64,000 nt of DNA from Arthrobacter sp. Y-9 (GCF_029690065.1 NZ_CP121463.1:1736001-1800000), one strand, 5' to 3'; positions 1-9,641 are shown, numbered from the stretch's first letter. The notes: generated by a model not told the origin, from the letters alone. Program-made: numbers and translations.

Positions 1-672
1 GAGGCCCGGCACGCCGTGACGGTCAAACGGCTCTCACCGGGGGAGGGCGTGGATCTCGTCGACGAGCAGGGGACCCGTGTCATCGGCGAGGTCGAGTCGT
101 CCGACTCCGGTGAACTGGTGGTGCGCGCGCTCAAGATCGTGCGTGAGCCCTCGCCGTCGCCCCGGCTGATCCTCGTGCAGGCCCTCGCCAAGGGGGACCG
201 GGACGAACAGGCCATCGAGAGCGCCACCGAGCTGGGGATCGACGGCGTCATCCCGTGGCAGTCGGATCGGTCCATCGTTCGCTGGCGCGGCGACCGGGCG
301 GTGAAGGCCCTGGCCAAGTGGCGGTCCGTGGTCCGGGCGGCCACCAAGCAGTCGCGCCGGGCCCGCACCCCGGAGGTCGAGGACGTTCTTGACTCCGCCG
401 GTCTCGCCCGGCGGATCGCCCAGGGAGGCGCGGCGTTCATCCTTCACGAGGATGCGGCCACGTCCCTGGCCTCGCAACTGGGTGACGTGGCGGCGCTGGA
501 AGGCGATGTCCTGCTGATCGTGGGTCCGGAAGGCGGGATCTCCCCGGCGGAGGTGGCGGCCTTCGAAGCCGCCGGAGCCCGGATGGCACTCCTTGGACCG
601 CACGTGCTGCGGTCCTCCTCGGCGGGGCCGGCTGCCCTCGTGGTGGCGAGCACCGTCCTCGGCCGCTGGTGA
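1..672 (+). CDS. rsmE: 16S rRNA (uracil(1498)-N(3))-methyltransferase RsmE, 5' end missing
   Basis: SPOUT-class methyltransferase that makes m3U1498 in 16S rRNA. The reading frame is already open at base 1 (EARHAVTVKRL), which is the usual stretch some 25 residues into RsmE, so the true start lies outside the window. The C-terminal knot motifs are visible: LIVGPEGGISPAEV and LGPHVLRSSSA. The in-frame GTG at base 16 is internal, not the start. It is the only core gene of its strand before a convergent lipoprotein gene. Family assignment is firm. Confidence 0.93.
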   Translation, partial: EARHAVTVKRLSPGEGVDLVDEQGTRVIGEVESSDSGELVVRALKIVREPSPSPRLILVQALAKGDRDEQAIESATELGIDGVIPWQSDRSIVRWRGDRAVKALAKWRSVVRAATKQSRRARTPEVEDVLDSAGLARRIAQGGAAFILHEDAATSLASQLGDVAALEGDVLLIVGPEGGISPAEVAAFEAAGARMALLGPHVLRSSSAGPAALVVASTVLGRW

Positions 673-692
673 TCTGACGGGGCGCTGCGGCG

Positions 693-1619
693 TCAGCGGA
701 TGGTGACGCTCTTCGAATCCTCGACCGGCTGTGAGCCGCCGGGAACGATGGTGGACACGGTCAGCTCGTAGTGCCCCTTCGGCAGCACCGTCCGGGCGCT
801 GAACCGGCCCACCTTCTCCGCCGTCGTCGTCAGGGCCACCGTGGCCGACGAGATCACGTCCTGGCCGGCGGGGGAGCCGGCCGGGGAGATCGACCAGGTC
901 ACGTTCTTCTGGCCTCCCAGCACCACGCCGTTGAAGGACAGCGTCCCCGAACTGAGCACGGCCTCGTCCTGGGGGACCATGATGCGGACGGGGGAGAGGA
1001 ACGCCAGGTCCCGGTGGAACGGCAGGTTCAGCGGGATCGAACCGAACGCCTCGACGTCATTGCGTCCGTCGATGAGGAGGACGACCTCCGGCTCCACCGA
1101 GGAATCGACCATCCCCGACGCGCGGGCGGCGGACACTGCCGTGAAGGCCAGCTGCTGCAGAGCCCGCTTGGCCATGGACGGGTCCAGATTCTTGGAGAAG
1201 GCGTCGGCGCTGACATCGACCGTGATGGTGGAGGCCCCGGAGATCGAGGCCGCCAGGCGGTGCGGGGCCTGCCAGGCGGTGAAGTAATCGGGGTCCTCGG
1301 GCTTCTCAGCCATCATGACCTTGAGGGCGGACGTGACGGGATCGTCCACGGCTCCCGTCTTGCGGGGCTCCGAGAAGAGGTAGGCGTTGCCGCCCGTGCG
1401 TCCGATCCAGTAGATCTGCACCTGGGTCTCGGTGTCCGCCGTGCCGCTCGGAGCAGCGGTGACCTCCGGCACGGAGGTGGCCAGCGACTGCGGGTCCGGC
1501 AGGCCGGAGGAGACGGTGCCGGAGGGCGTCGCGGTGCACGCGGACAGGAGCGCGGCCGCGAGCGGGAGGGCCAGAAGGCGCGCAGGAAGTCGCCGACGTC
1601 GGGTGCTGACCATGCTCAC
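693..1619 (-). CDS. GerMN-domain lipoprotein with C-terminal Ig-like (Gmad2-type) domain
   Basis: Predicted secreted lipoprotein of about 308 residues. The N-terminus has Arg-rich residues, a hydrophobic stretch and a lipobox (AALLSACTA). The middle (QVQIYWIGRTGGNAYLFSE and onward) resembles a GerMN/sporulation-type domain. The end resembles a Gmad2 immunoglobulin-like bacterial domain. I place the start at the GTG at 1619 because AGGAG lies 7 bases upstream; an ATG at 1613 is the alternative. Such proteins are common in actinobacteria, often beside two-component systems, but no partner is adjacent here. It converges on rsmE. The precise role is unknown. Confidence 0.75.
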   Translation of the reverse strand: MSMVSTRRRRLPARLLALPLAAALLSACTATPSGTVSSGLPDPQSLATSVPEVTAAPSGTADTETQVQIYWIGRTGGNAYLFSEPRKTGAVDDPVTSALKVMMAEKPEDPDYFTAWQAPHRLAASISGASTITVDVSADAFSKNLDPSMAKRALQQLAFTAVSAARASGMVDSSVEPEVVLLIDGRNDVEAFGSIPLNLPFHRDLAFLSPVRIMVPQDEAVLSSGTLSFNGVVLGGQKNVTWSISPAGSPAGQDVISSATVALTTTAEKVGRFSARTVLPKGHYELTVSTIVPGGSQPVEDSKSVTIR

Positions 1620-1902
1620 CGTGCCTCTCCTGATCCCGGATAGAAGGCGCCTCACGGCCGGTGGCCGGTGGTCGCCCATGCGAAAGGGCCTGCTCATCAG
1701 CATGCCCCGCATTCCACCTTGCCACAGCGCATCGGCTCAGCGGGCGCCAGGACGGGTGGGCGGCCGAAGTGCAATCCGATTGATACCCCGCTGTGCCCAA
1801 GCCGTGACCGTCCGGCGTCCTGACGTAGACTTTCAGCAGGCCATGGACTTCATGGCCGCACGATTTCCAGGAAAGGGATATCCGGTCGCGAGGGCCGGCA
1901 CC

Positions 1903-3054
1903 ATGAGCGAAGAAACCATGCCATCGGGGGCCCTGTCAGGTCATGCCGATTTCCCGCACAGCACGCCCCTCTCGCGGACCGAAGTGGTCCACTTCGACAC
2001 GGGCACGGCGATGGTGCGGGCGCTGGGCGCCCACGACGAATCCCTGCGCGGCCTCGAGGCGGCCTTCCCCAGCGTGACGTTCCATGTGCGCGGCAATGAG
2101 CTGACGCTGAAGGGTCCCAGCGAGAACGTGCAGCTGGCACACCGATTGGTACTGGAGCTGAAGTCGTTGTCGGAACGGGGCACGCCGGTCACCCGCGAAC
2201 TGGTGGTGCAGCTCCTCGGCATGCTGAGCGCGCGCACCGTGCCGACGCCCACGGAAGTGCTGACCCAGAACATCCTCAGCAGCCGCGGCCGCACGATCCG
2301 GCCGAAGACGCTCAACCAGAAGAGCTACGTCGACGCCATCGACCAGAACACGATCGTGTTCGGACTCGGCCCCGCCGGCACCGGCAAGACGTACCTGGCC
2401 ATGGCCAAGGCGGTCCAGGCGCTGCAGAACAAGGAAGTCACCAGGATCATCCTGACGCGCCCCGCCGTCGAGGCGGGCGAGCGGCTCGGATTCCTGCCCG
2501 GCACCCTCAACGACAAGATCGACCCGTACCTGCGTCCTCTCTTCGACGCCCTGCACGACATGATGGACCCGGAATCCATTCCGCGTCTCATGGCCGCAGG
2601 CACCATCGAAGTGGCGCCTCTCGCCTATATGCGCGGGCGCACCCTCAACGAAGCCTTCATCATCCTCGACGAGGCGCAGAACACCACCCCAGAGCAGATG
2701 AAGATGTTCCTCACGCGTCTGGGCTTCGGGTCCAAGATGGTCGTCACGGGGGACACCAGCCAGGTGGATCTGCCGGGCGGGACAACGTCGGGCCTGAAGA
2801 TCGTCCAGGGCATCCTGGGCGGCATCGAGGACATCAACTTCTCCGTCCTCGACGCCAGCGACGTGGTGCGACACCGCCTGGTGGGGGACATCGTGACCGC
2901 ATACAACCACTGGGATGAGGAACAGCAGCGCGGCGTGCAGCGCCGTCGCACCCCGTCCCGTCAGGCCGCCCGCCTGGACAACACCACAGTGCAGGACAAC
3001 ACCGTGCACAGCAACACAGAGCACAGCAGCACCGAGCCAGGAGCCACCGCATGA
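1903..3054 (+). CDS. phoH: PhoH family P-loop ATPase
   Basis: PhoH-like ATPase of about 383 residues, linked in bacteria to RNA metabolism. Walker A is GPAGTGKTYLA and Walker B is FIILDEAQN. An N-terminal KH-like region precedes the ATPase core. The tail is an odd Thr/Asn/Ser-rich run (about residues 360-383) with NT-repeats. The ATG at 1903 is preferred (GAGGG about 8 bases upstream); an in-frame ATG at 1843 would add about 20 residues. The stop overlaps the ybeY start as ATGA, the first of three such couplings in the phoH-ybeY-hlyC-era operon. This arrangement is conserved in actinobacteria. Confidence 0.92.
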   Translation: MSEETMPSGALSGHADFPHSTPLSRTEVVHFDTGTAMVRALGAHDESLRGLEAAFPSVTFHVRGNELTLKGPSENVQLAHRLVLELKSLSERGTPVTRELVVQLLGMLSARTVPTPTEVLTQNILSSRGRTIRPKTLNQKSYVDAIDQNTIVFGLGPAGTGKTYLAMAKAVQALQNKEVTRIILTRPAVEAGERLGFLPGTLNDKIDPYLRPLFDALHDMMDPESIPRLMAAGTIEVAPLAYMRGRTLNEAFIILDEAQNTTPEQMKMFLTRLGFGSKMVVTGDTSQVDLPGGTTSGLKIVQGILGGIEDINFSVLDASDVVRHRLVGDIVTAYNHWDEEQQRGVQRRRTPSRQAARLDNTTVQDNTVHSNTEHSSTEPGATA

Positions 3055-3524
3055 GCATCGAGGTCAACAACGAATCCGGCGTCGACGCCAACGCCGAGGA
3101 CATCGTCCGGCTCGCGCGGTTCATCTTCGACGAGCTCTACATCCACCCCGAGGCCGAACTCTCCGTCCTGCTGGTGGACGAACCCACGATGGAGAAGCTC
3201 CACATCGAGCTGATGGATGAGCCGGGCGCCACTGATGTGCTCTCCGTGCCGATGGATGAGCTCACGCCGGGCGCGCCGGGCCGGATCACCCCTGCCGGCA
3301 TGCTGGGCGACATCGCCATCTGCCCGCAGGTGGCGGAGATCCAGGCGAAGAACGCCGGCCACAGCACCGAGGAGGAGATGCTCCTGCTCGCCACCCACGG
3401 CATCCTGCACCTTCTGGGCTTCGACCACGCCGAGCCGGAGGAGAAGGCCGAGATGTTCGGTCTTCAGCGGCAGCTCCTGTCATCCTTCCTGGGCAAGGAC
3501 GCCCCTCTGGAGACCACCGAATGA
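3051..3524 (+). CDS. ybeY: Endoribonuclease YbeY (rRNA maturation)
   Basis: Zinc-dependent endoribonuclease for 16S rRNA 3'-end maturation and ribosome quality control, 157 residues. The signature H-x3-H-x5-H is seen as HGILHLLGFDH near residues 112-122. Start and stop both overlap their neighbours by 4 bases (ATGA), so translation is probably coupled from phoH through to the CNNM gene. Length and motif are normal for the family. Confidence 0.95.
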   Translation: MSIEVNNESGVDANAEDIVRLARFIFDELYIHPEAELSVLLVDEPTMEKLHIELMDEPGATDVLSVPMDELTPGAPGRITPAGMLGDIAICPQVAEIQAKNAGHSTEEEMLLLATHGILHLLGFDHAEPEEKAEMFGLQRQLLSSFLGKDAPLETTE

Positions 3525-4831
3525 CCCTGGCGGTACTGCTGGTCCTGACGGTCGCGTTCCTGGTCATCGGGGCCGTTCTCTCGGCGGCTGAATCGGCTCT
3601 CGCCTTCCTGCCCCGTCACGCCCTTGACGATCTCGCCGAATCCCGGCCCCAGCATGCGGCACACCGTGTGCTGGCGGACGCCCAGGCGCATCTGAGGTCT
3701 TTGCGGTTCTGGCGGGTCTGGTTCGAGATGGCCGGCGCGGTCGCCCTGACCCTCGCGGTGTCCGGGCTGATCGAGAACGTGTGGCTCGCCGGCCTCATCG
3801 TGACGGCGGTCATGGCGATCGTCGGCTTCGTCCTGGTGGGAGTCTCGCCGCGCCGTCTCGGCCGGCTCCATCCCACCGCGACGGTGCGCTACACGGCGTC
3901 GCTCATTCACTTCCTGCGGCTCATCCTGGGCCCGGTCCCGGAGTGGCTGCAGCGCTTCGGCACGGCTGTCCTGCCGTCCTCGCATGGCGCTGACGTGGAC
4001 TCGCACGACGAGCTCGGCTCGCTCACCAGCGCCGAGGTCCGGGAGCTTTTCGAGCGCTCGAGTGACTCCGAGCTGATCGAAGAGGGCGAGGCCGAGCTCA
4101 TCCAGAGCGTCTTCGACCTGGAGGACACCCTGGTCCGGGCCGTCATGGTGCCCCGGACCGATATCGTCCACATCGGCAGCGAACAGACGCTGGAACAGGC
4201 GATGAGCCTGTTCCTGCGCAGCGGCAATTCCCGGGTCCCCGTGGTCGGGGAGAGCGCCGATGACGTTCTGGGCATCCTGTATCTGAAGGACGTGGCCGCG
4301 GCGTTGTTCGGCCGCGGTCCGGACTCGTCGATCGGCCTGCTCGCGCTCATGCGGCCGGTACGCTTCGTGCCGGAGTCGAAGCCGGTGGCGGAACTGCTCA
4401 AGGAGCTTCAGACCGAGCAGGTCCACATGGCCATCGTGATCGACGAGTACGGCGGCACCGCCGGCCTGGTCACCCTCGAGGATCTCATCGAGGAGATCGT
4501 CGGGGAGATCGTGGATGAATACGATTCCGAGGCCGCGGAGTTCGTCGAGCTCGCCCCCGGGATCTTCCGGGTGAACGCCCGCATGCCGATCGATCACCTG
4601 GGAGAGCTCTTCGACCGGGAGATCGAGGACGACGACGTGGACTCCGTCGGCGGCCTGCTCGCCAAGGCGCTGGGCAGGGTCCCCATCCTGGGCAGCGTGG
4701 CCTTCACCCATGGGCTGCGGCTGGAAGCGCTGAGCATTGAGGGCCGGAGGAATCGTGTGCACCACGTCCTGGCCCAGGAGTCGAACGAAACTGAACGTGG
4801 GACCGCAGCGTCCCGGGAGGAAGAGGACTGA
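3521..4831 (+). CDS. CNNM/HlyC-CorC family membrane protein (DUF21, CBS pair, CorC_HlyC domain)
   Basis: Membrane protein of 436 residues related to CNNM/CorC magnesium-efflux proteins, often annotated hemolysin family. The N-terminal DUF21 region has hydrophobic segments at about residues 3-25, 60-82 and 85-108. Two CBS motifs follow (about 190-325; MVPRTDIVHI marks the first). The C-terminal CorC_HlyC domain follows (about 345-425). The helical insertion that precedes the CBS pair begins SSDSELIEEGEAELIQSVF. The gene overlaps ybeY by 4 bases and its TGA overlaps the era ATG by one base. Ion transport is known for the family, but the substrate here is not shown. Confidence 0.9.
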   Translation: MTLAVLLVLTVAFLVIGAVLSAAESALAFLPRHALDDLAESRPQHAAHRVLADAQAHLRSLRFWRVWFEMAGAVALTLAVSGLIENVWLAGLIVTAVMAIVGFVLVGVSPRRLGRLHPTATVRYTASLIHFLRLILGPVPEWLQRFGTAVLPSSHGADVDSHDELGSLTSAEVRELFERSSDSELIEEGEAELIQSVFDLEDTLVRAVMVPRTDIVHIGSEQTLEQAMSLFLRSGNSRVPVVGESADDVLGILYLKDVAAALFGRGPDSSIGLLALMRPVRFVPESKPVAELLKELQTEQVHMAIVIDEYGGTAGLVTLEDLIEEIVGEIVDEYDSEAAEFVELAPGIFRVNARMPIDHLGELFDREIEDDDVDSVGGLLAKALGRVPILGSVAFTHGLRLEALSIEGRRNRVHHVLAQESNETERGTAASREEED

Positions 4832-5793
4832 TGTCGGGACGCAACGACGGGCTGATGCCCACGCCGCAGGACAAGGACTACCGGGCGGGCTTCGCCATTC
4901 TGGTGGGGCGTCCCAACGCGGGCAAGTCGACACTGACCAACGCCCTCGTGGGCCAGAAGGTCGCCATCACGTCCAACAAGCCGCAGACCACCCGGCACAC
5001 GATCCGCGGCATCCTGCACCGTCCGGACGCGCAGCTGGTCCTCGTGGACACCCCGGGCCTGCACCGCCCCCGCACCCTGCTGGGGCAGCGCCTCAACGAC
5101 CTGGTGGCGGCCACGCTGTCCGAAGTGGACGCGATCGGATTCTGTCTCCCGGCCAATGAAGCCGTGGGTCCCGGTGACCGCTTCATCGCCCAGCAGCTGG
5201 CGCTGCTCGGCCGCAAGCCGATCATCGCCGTCGTCACCAAAGCCGATCTGGTGAGCAAGGAGGATCTCGGGAAGCAGCTGCTCTCGGTCCACGCCCTGGG
5301 GCAGGAGATCCTGGGCGGCGACGGGTTCCGGGACATCGTCCCGGTCTCGGCTCAGGACGGTTTCCAGGTCGCGACGCTGGAGGACGTGCTGATCTCCTAC
5401 ATGCCGAAGTCGCCGCCGCTCTACCCGGACGGCGAACTGACCGATGAGCCGGAAGCGGTCATGGTGGCCGAGCTGATCCGCGAAGCGGCACTGGAAGGCG
5501 TGCGGGACGAGCTGCCCCACTCCCTGGCCGTGGTGGTGGAGGAGATCGTGCCCCGGGAGGGGCGGTCCGAGGACAATCCGCTCCTGGACGTCCGGGTCAA
5601 CCTGTTCGTCGAGCGTCCCTCGCAGAAGGCCATCATCATCGGCCGCGCGGGCAGCCGTCTCAAGGAGGTCGGCACGCGGGCCCGTAAAGGCATCGAGGCA
5701 CTGCTCGGCACCAAGGTGTATCTCGACCTTCACGTGAAGGTGGCGAAGGACTGGCAGCGGGACCCCAAGCAGCTGGGGCGGATGGGCTTCTGA
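4831..5793 (+). CDS. era: GTPase Era, 16S rRNA-binding ribosome assembly factor
   Basis: Era couples GTP hydrolysis to 30S maturation at the 16S 3' end. G1 is GRPNAGKSTL, the G2 region is TTRHTIRG, G3 is DTPGLHRP and G4 is TKAD. A C-terminal KH domain carries IIIGRAGSRLKEVG. Length (320) is normal. It is the last gene of the phoH-ybeY-hlyC-era run, which suits its rRNA-processing partners YbeY and PhoH. The start ATG overlaps the preceding stop. Confidence 0.96.
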   Translation: MSGRNDGLMPTPQDKDYRAGFAILVGRPNAGKSTLTNALVGQKVAITSNKPQTTRHTIRGILHRPDAQLVLVDTPGLHRPRTLLGQRLNDLVAATLSEVDAIGFCLPANEAVGPGDRFIAQQLALLGRKPIIAVVTKADLVSKEDLGKQLLSVHALGQEILGGDGFRDIVPVSAQDGFQVATLEDVLISYMPKSPPLYPDGELTDEPEAVMVAELIREAALEGVRDELPHSLAVVVEEIVPREGRSEDNPLLDVRVNLFVERPSQKAIIIGRAGSRLKEVGTRARKGIEALLGTKVYLDLHVKVAKDWQRDPKQLGRMGF

Positions 5794-5879
5794 GCAGGGC
5801 TCTTCGGAGATCTGTCAGCTGAAATGCAGAAATCGGCTCTACGATGGGACGGTTCTGTTTGTTTCGAAAGGCCCTTTGA

Positions 5880-7439
5880 GTGACCAAGCCACCCCAAGCC
5901 GCACGACGGGCGGATGACACGCGCCGCAAAGCGCGTGTTCACGCGTCTGATGCCAAGGTGCACGAAGCACGCCACCTGACCCGCCCGTCCGGAGCCCCTC
6001 TGTGGGTGAAGATCACGGCCTGGGTGGTCAGTGTCGCGATCATCGCGGTGCTCGGGTTCGCCGGTTACTGGTACTTCCGCCTGCACAACAACCTGAACAC
6101 GGCGCCCCTGACGGCGTCGGGCCGCGACAAAGGCGGCCTGAACGACGCCACCGACCGTCTGCAGATCCTCATCATGGGCACGGACACCCGCGACGGCAAG
6201 AACAAGGCGTACGGCACCTCCGATCAGTCCTCCGGCTACGGGAACTCAGACGTCATGATGCTGCTGGACATCTCCGCCGACAACCAGCGGGTGAGCATGG
6301 TGTCCTTTCCGCGTGACCTCGTGGTGTCCATTCCGCAGTGCATCGACCCCAAGACCAAACAGGTCAAGGCGCCCCGCCCGAACGCGCAGATCAACAGCGC
6401 CATGTCCGAGGCCGGACCGGGCTGCACCGTGGACACGATCAACAAGCTGACCGGACTGGAGATCGACCACTTCATGATGGCGGACTTCAACGCCGTCAAG
6501 GAGCTGTCCAATGAGGTGGGCGGGGTCGAGGTCTGCGTCAACGCGCCGATCGACGATCCTGACTCACGCCTCAAGCTGCCCGCCGGCAAGTCCCTGGTCC
6601 AGGGCGATCAGGCGCTGGCCTTCCTGCGCAACCGCCACGGCGTGGGAGACGGCAGCGACATCACCCGCATCAAGTCGCAGCAGCAGTTCCTGGCCTCCCT
6701 GGCCCGCAAGGTCCGCAGCGACGGCACGCTGACCAACATCCCGAAGCTCCTGGGCATCGCCGACACGGTCACCAAGAACCTCACGGTGGACGAGGGCCTG
6801 GCGAATCCCCAGACCCTCATCACCATCGCGCAGCGCCTGCAGAAGGTGGACCTCGCGAAGGTCGCGTTCGTCACGGTGCCATGGGAGCCGTCCGTCGTGA
6901 ATCCGACCGCCTGGGTGCAGCCGAAGGAACCCGACGCGGGACAGCTCTTCAAGGCCATGCGTGAAGGTGTCGACCTCACCAACCCCAACCCGCCGAAGGC
7001 CAAGCCGAAGCCCAGCGCGACGCCGTCGTCCACTCCGACGCCGACTCCGACCGCGACGAAGAAGGCCGTTCCCGCCGTGGATCAGTCGACCGCGCCCGTG
7101 ACCGTGGCGAACGCCACCGGCATCGAAGGCCGCAGCCAGGAGCTCAACACCTTCCTGCTGGCCAAGGGCTTCCTGGTGCAGGAGGCCGTCCCGGCCGACA
7201 CGAGCGCGAAGACCGTGGTGTACTACTCCTCGGCCTACCGCGGGGCTGCGGTCAACGTCGCCACGGCCCTGGGCATCCCGCAGGCGCAGCTGAAGCCGAG
7301 TGCGGACATCCTGGGCGTCCAAGTCGCCGTGGGCACCGACTTCACCACCGGCACCGCCTACCAGGTGATCCAGCTGCCCAAGGACATCGTGGGGCAGACC
7401 GCCGCGGACCAGACCTGTCAGACGGCCTTCAGCGGCTGA
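5880..7439 (+). CDS. LytR-CpsA-Psr (LCP) family cell-wall glycopolymer ligase with LytR_C domain
   Basis: Envelope protein of 519 residues that, by family, attaches wall polymers to peptidoglycan. An N-terminal cytoplasmic basic tail is followed by one membrane helix (about residues 42-65). The LCP domain (about 95-330) carries FPRDLVVSIP and RNRHGVGDGSD with its conserved Arg/Asp residues. A Pro/Thr-rich linker (PTPTPTATKK) leads to a C-terminal LytR_C domain (VTVANATGIEGRSQELN). The start is a GTG at 5880 with GAAAGG upstream. It stands alone and ends at a strong convergent hairpin. Confidence 0.92.
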   Translation: MTKPPQAARRADDTRRKARVHASDAKVHEARHLTRPSGAPLWVKITAWVVSVAIIAVLGFAGYWYFRLHNNLNTAPLTASGRDKGGLNDATDRLQILIMGTDTRDGKNKAYGTSDQSSGYGNSDVMMLLDISADNQRVSMVSFPRDLVVSIPQCIDPKTKQVKAPRPNAQINSAMSEAGPGCTVDTINKLTGLEIDHFMMADFNAVKELSNEVGGVEVCVNAPIDDPDSRLKLPAGKSLVQGDQALAFLRNRHGVGDGSDITRIKSQQQFLASLARKVRSDGTLTNIPKLLGIADTVTKNLTVDEGLANPQTLITIAQRLQKVDLAKVAFVTVPWEPSVVNPTAWVQPKEPDAGQLFKAMREGVDLTNPNPPKAKPKPSATPSSTPTPTPTATKKAVPAVDQSTAPVTVANATGIEGRSQELNTFLLAKGFLVQEAVPADTSAKTVVYYSSAYRGAAVNVATALGIPQAQLKPSADILGVQVAVGTDFTTGTAYQVIQLPKDIVGQTAADQTCQTAFSG

Positions 7440-7460
7440 GCCGCGGGCGCCGGCACGACA

Positions 7461-7531
7461 GGCGGTGTGAGAAACGGCGAGGGCCGTGAAGAGGAATCCT
7501 CTTCACGGCCCTCGCCGTCTGTCACACCGCC
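7461..7531. terminator. Long bidirectional hairpin between LCP gene and M13 peptidase
   Basis: Inverted repeat with arms of about 33 bases. GGCGGTGTGA at 7461 pairs with TCACACCGCC ending at 7531, and the inner part GGCGAGGGCCGTGAAGAG pairs with its complement. It lies between two convergent stops, so it can serve both strands. There is no long T run on either side. Confidence 0.8.
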
Positions 7532-7542
7532 TTGCCACACCG

Positions 7543-9495
7543 TCACCAGATGCGGACGCGCTCCTCCTCGGGGAGCCACATGGCGTCGCCTTCCTGGACG
7601 CCGAACGCCTCGTGGAAGGCGTCGAGGTTCCGCACGGTCGCATTGGCCCGGAACTCGTTGGGGGAGTGCGGGTCGATCGTGACGCGGCGGATCGCCTCTT
7701 CGCTGCGGATCACCTGGCGCCAGCTGGTGGCCCAGGCGAAGAAGAACCGCTGCGCTCCCGTGAGGCCGTCCAGGACCGGGGCCTCCTCGCCGCCGAGCGT
7801 GGCCAGGTACGCCTTGTAGGCGATGCCGAGTCCCCCCAGGTCGCCGATGTTCTCGCCGAGGGTCAGCTCGCCGTTCACGTGATGACCCGGCGCCTCCGCC
7901 GGTTCCAGAGCGTTGAACTGATCGACCAGACGGCGGGTGCGCCCCTCGAAGGCCTCGCGGTCGGCGTCGGTCCACCAATTGCGGAGGGTGCCGTCGCCGT
8001 CGTACTGCGAGCCCTTGTCGTCGAAGCCGTGGCCGATCTCGTGGCCGATGACCGCGCCGATCGCGCCGTAGTTGACCGCGTCATCGGCATCCGCCTGGAA
8101 GAACGGCGGCTGCAGGATGGCCGCCGGGAAGACGATCTCGTTGAGCACCGGGTGGTAGTACGCGTTGACCGTCTGGGGCGTCATGAGCCACTTCTCGTGG
8201 TCCACCTCCTTGCCCACTTCGTCCAGGTGGCGGTCGACGTCGGCGCTATGGGCGCGCTCGACGTTCCCCAGCAGATCCGTGGGGTCGATGGTCACGGACG
8301 AGTAGTCGGTCCACTTGGCCGGGTAACCGATCTTGGTCCGGAAGGAATCCAGCTTCGCGAGGGCCCGGGTCTTGGTCTCCTCGCCCATCCAGTCGAGTCC
8401 GGTGATGCTGCTGCGGTACGCCTCGACGAGGTTTCCGACCAGCTCCTCCATCCGGGCCTTGTGGCTCTCCGGGAAGTGCTTGCGGACGTACAGCTCGCCG
8501 ATCGCCTCACCCAGAGCATCCTCCACGACGGCGACGCCGCGCTTCCAGCGCTCCTTCAGTTCGGGGGTGCCGCTGAGCACGGTGCCGTAGAACGCGAAGT
8601 TCTCCCGCACGAAGGGGGAGGAGAGGTACGGGGCCGCCGAGCCGACGATCCTCGCAGCGAGCCAGTCCCTCCAGCTCTGAGCCGGTTCCGAGGAGAGCAG
8701 ACCCAGGAGTGCGGGGAAGTAGTCCGGGGTGCTGAGGACCACCTCGGAGCTGATCGACGGGTCGACCCCCGCGGCTTCGAACCAGGCGCCGGCGAGGGGG
8801 AAGACCTCGGAGAATTCTTCCGCGGTGCGGAGGTTGTAGGTCTTCTGGGGGTCGCGCAGCGTGACCTTGTCCCAGTGCGTGGCGGCGATCCGGCGTTCGA
8901 GTTCCACGATGCGGGCCGCGGCGCCTTCGGGATCGTCCCACTCGGCGAGGGCCAGGATGCGTCCCAGGTGTTCCTGGTACTTGGCGACCGTCTCCGCGAA
9001 CTGCTCCTCGCGGTAATAGCTCTCGTCCGGTAGGCCGAGTCCGGACTGCCCGAGGTACAGCAGGACGCGGGTGGGGTCGCCGGCGTCGGGGGAGGGGTAG
9101 AGGTAGAAGAGGCCGGGGACATCGGCGCGGAAGAGCTCGCCGACCCGGCGGATGATCGCTTCGGGGCCGTCGAGTTCGCTCAGCGCCGCAAGACGTTCGC
9201 GGATCGGTTCCAGGCCGAGGGCTTCGACACGCTCCTCATCCATGAAGCTCGCGTAGAGCCCGCCGATCTGAGCGGCGACCCCGCCCTCCTCCTGGCCCCT
9301 CGTCGCGGCGTCTTCGATCAGCGTCCGCACCGCCTCCTCGGAAGCGTCACGGAGTGCGGTGAAGGTGCCTTCGAGGGAACGGTCGTCGCGGATGGTGGTG
9401 GAGGACAGCCAGGCGCCGTTGACGTGGCGGTAGAAGTCATCCTGGGCTCGCGTGCCGGGGTCGACGTGGCCGAGTTCAATACCGGATGGATTCAA
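7543..9495 (-). CDS. M13 (neprilysin/PepO) family zinc metallopeptidase
   Basis: Peptidase of 650 residues. The zinc motif HEIGH is seen in VIGHEIGHGFDDKGSQYDGD, with the family NExxFPA motif (NEIVFPAAILQPPFF) upstream and ENIGDLGG as the third-ligand region. Typical catalytic Asp is in the same block. No signal peptide is evident, so it is probably cytosolic, as many actinobacterial M13 enzymes are. The start codon is TTG at 9495 (NPSGIELGHVDPGTRAQDDFY follows), with GAGGAG about 11 bases upstream. It runs divergently from leuA. Confidence 0.9.
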   Translation of the reverse strand: MNPSGIELGHVDPGTRAQDDFYRHVNGAWLSSTTIRDDRSLEGTFTALRDASEEAVRTLIEDAATRGQEEGGVAAQIGGLYASFMDEERVEALGLEPIRERLAALSELDGPEAIIRRVGELFRADVPGLFYLYPSPDAGDPTRVLLYLGQSGLGLPDESYYREEQFAETVAKYQEHLGRILALAEWDDPEGAAARIVELERRIAATHWDKVTLRDPQKTYNLRTAEEFSEVFPLAGAWFEAAGVDPSISSEVVLSTPDYFPALLGLLSSEPAQSWRDWLAARIVGSAAPYLSSPFVRENFAFYGTVLSGTPELKERWKRGVAVVEDALGEAIGELYVRKHFPESHKARMEELVGNLVEAYRSSITGLDWMGEETKTRALAKLDSFRTKIGYPAKWTDYSSVTIDPTDLLGNVERAHSADVDRHLDEVGKEVDHEKWLMTPQTVNAYYHPVLNEIVFPAAILQPPFFQADADDAVNYGAIGAVIGHEIGHGFDDKGSQYDGDGTLRNWWTDADREAFEGRTRRLVDQFNALEPAEAPGHHVNGELTLGENIGDLGGLGIAYKAYLATLGGEEAPVLDGLTGAQRFFFAWATSWRQVIRSEEAIRRVTIDPHSPNEFRANATVRNLDAFHEAFGVQEGDAMWLPEEERVRIW

Positions 9496-9584
9496 AGGGG
9501 AATCGCTCCTCTGCAGGATGGCCCTGCTCGGGCCACATAGTGGACATCGGGGTGATGCGGGACACCCTCATCCTAAGCACGTGC

Positions 9585-9590
9585 TAACCT
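9585..9590 (+). promoter_or_regulatory. -10 element for a leaderless leuA leader transcript
   Basis: TAACCT lies exactly 6 bases before the GTG of the leuA leader peptide, so transcription would begin at or beside the start codon. No convincing Shine-Dalgarno or -35 box is seen. Inferred from spacing. Confidence 0.55.
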
Positions 9591-9596
9591 GACAAC

Positions 9597-9641
9597 GTGC
9601 ATGCAGGGTTGCTTCTTCTTAGCTGCCGTGGCGAGGCCTGA
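9597..9641 (+). CDS. leuA leader peptide (MHAGLLLLSCRGEA)
   Basis: A 14-codon frame (GTG start, TGA stop) about 95 bases upstream of leuA reads MHAGLLLLSCRGEA. Four consecutive leucine codons (TTG CTT CTT CTT) are what a leucine-responsive attenuation leader needs, and the product of leuA is the first committed step to leucine. The remaining SCRGEA is not explained by leucine sensing alone. The 95 bases to the leuA start have no obvious U-tract terminator, so control may be translational or use a non-classical structure. Too short for routine gene calling. Confidence 0.75.
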   Translation: MHAGLLLLSCRGEA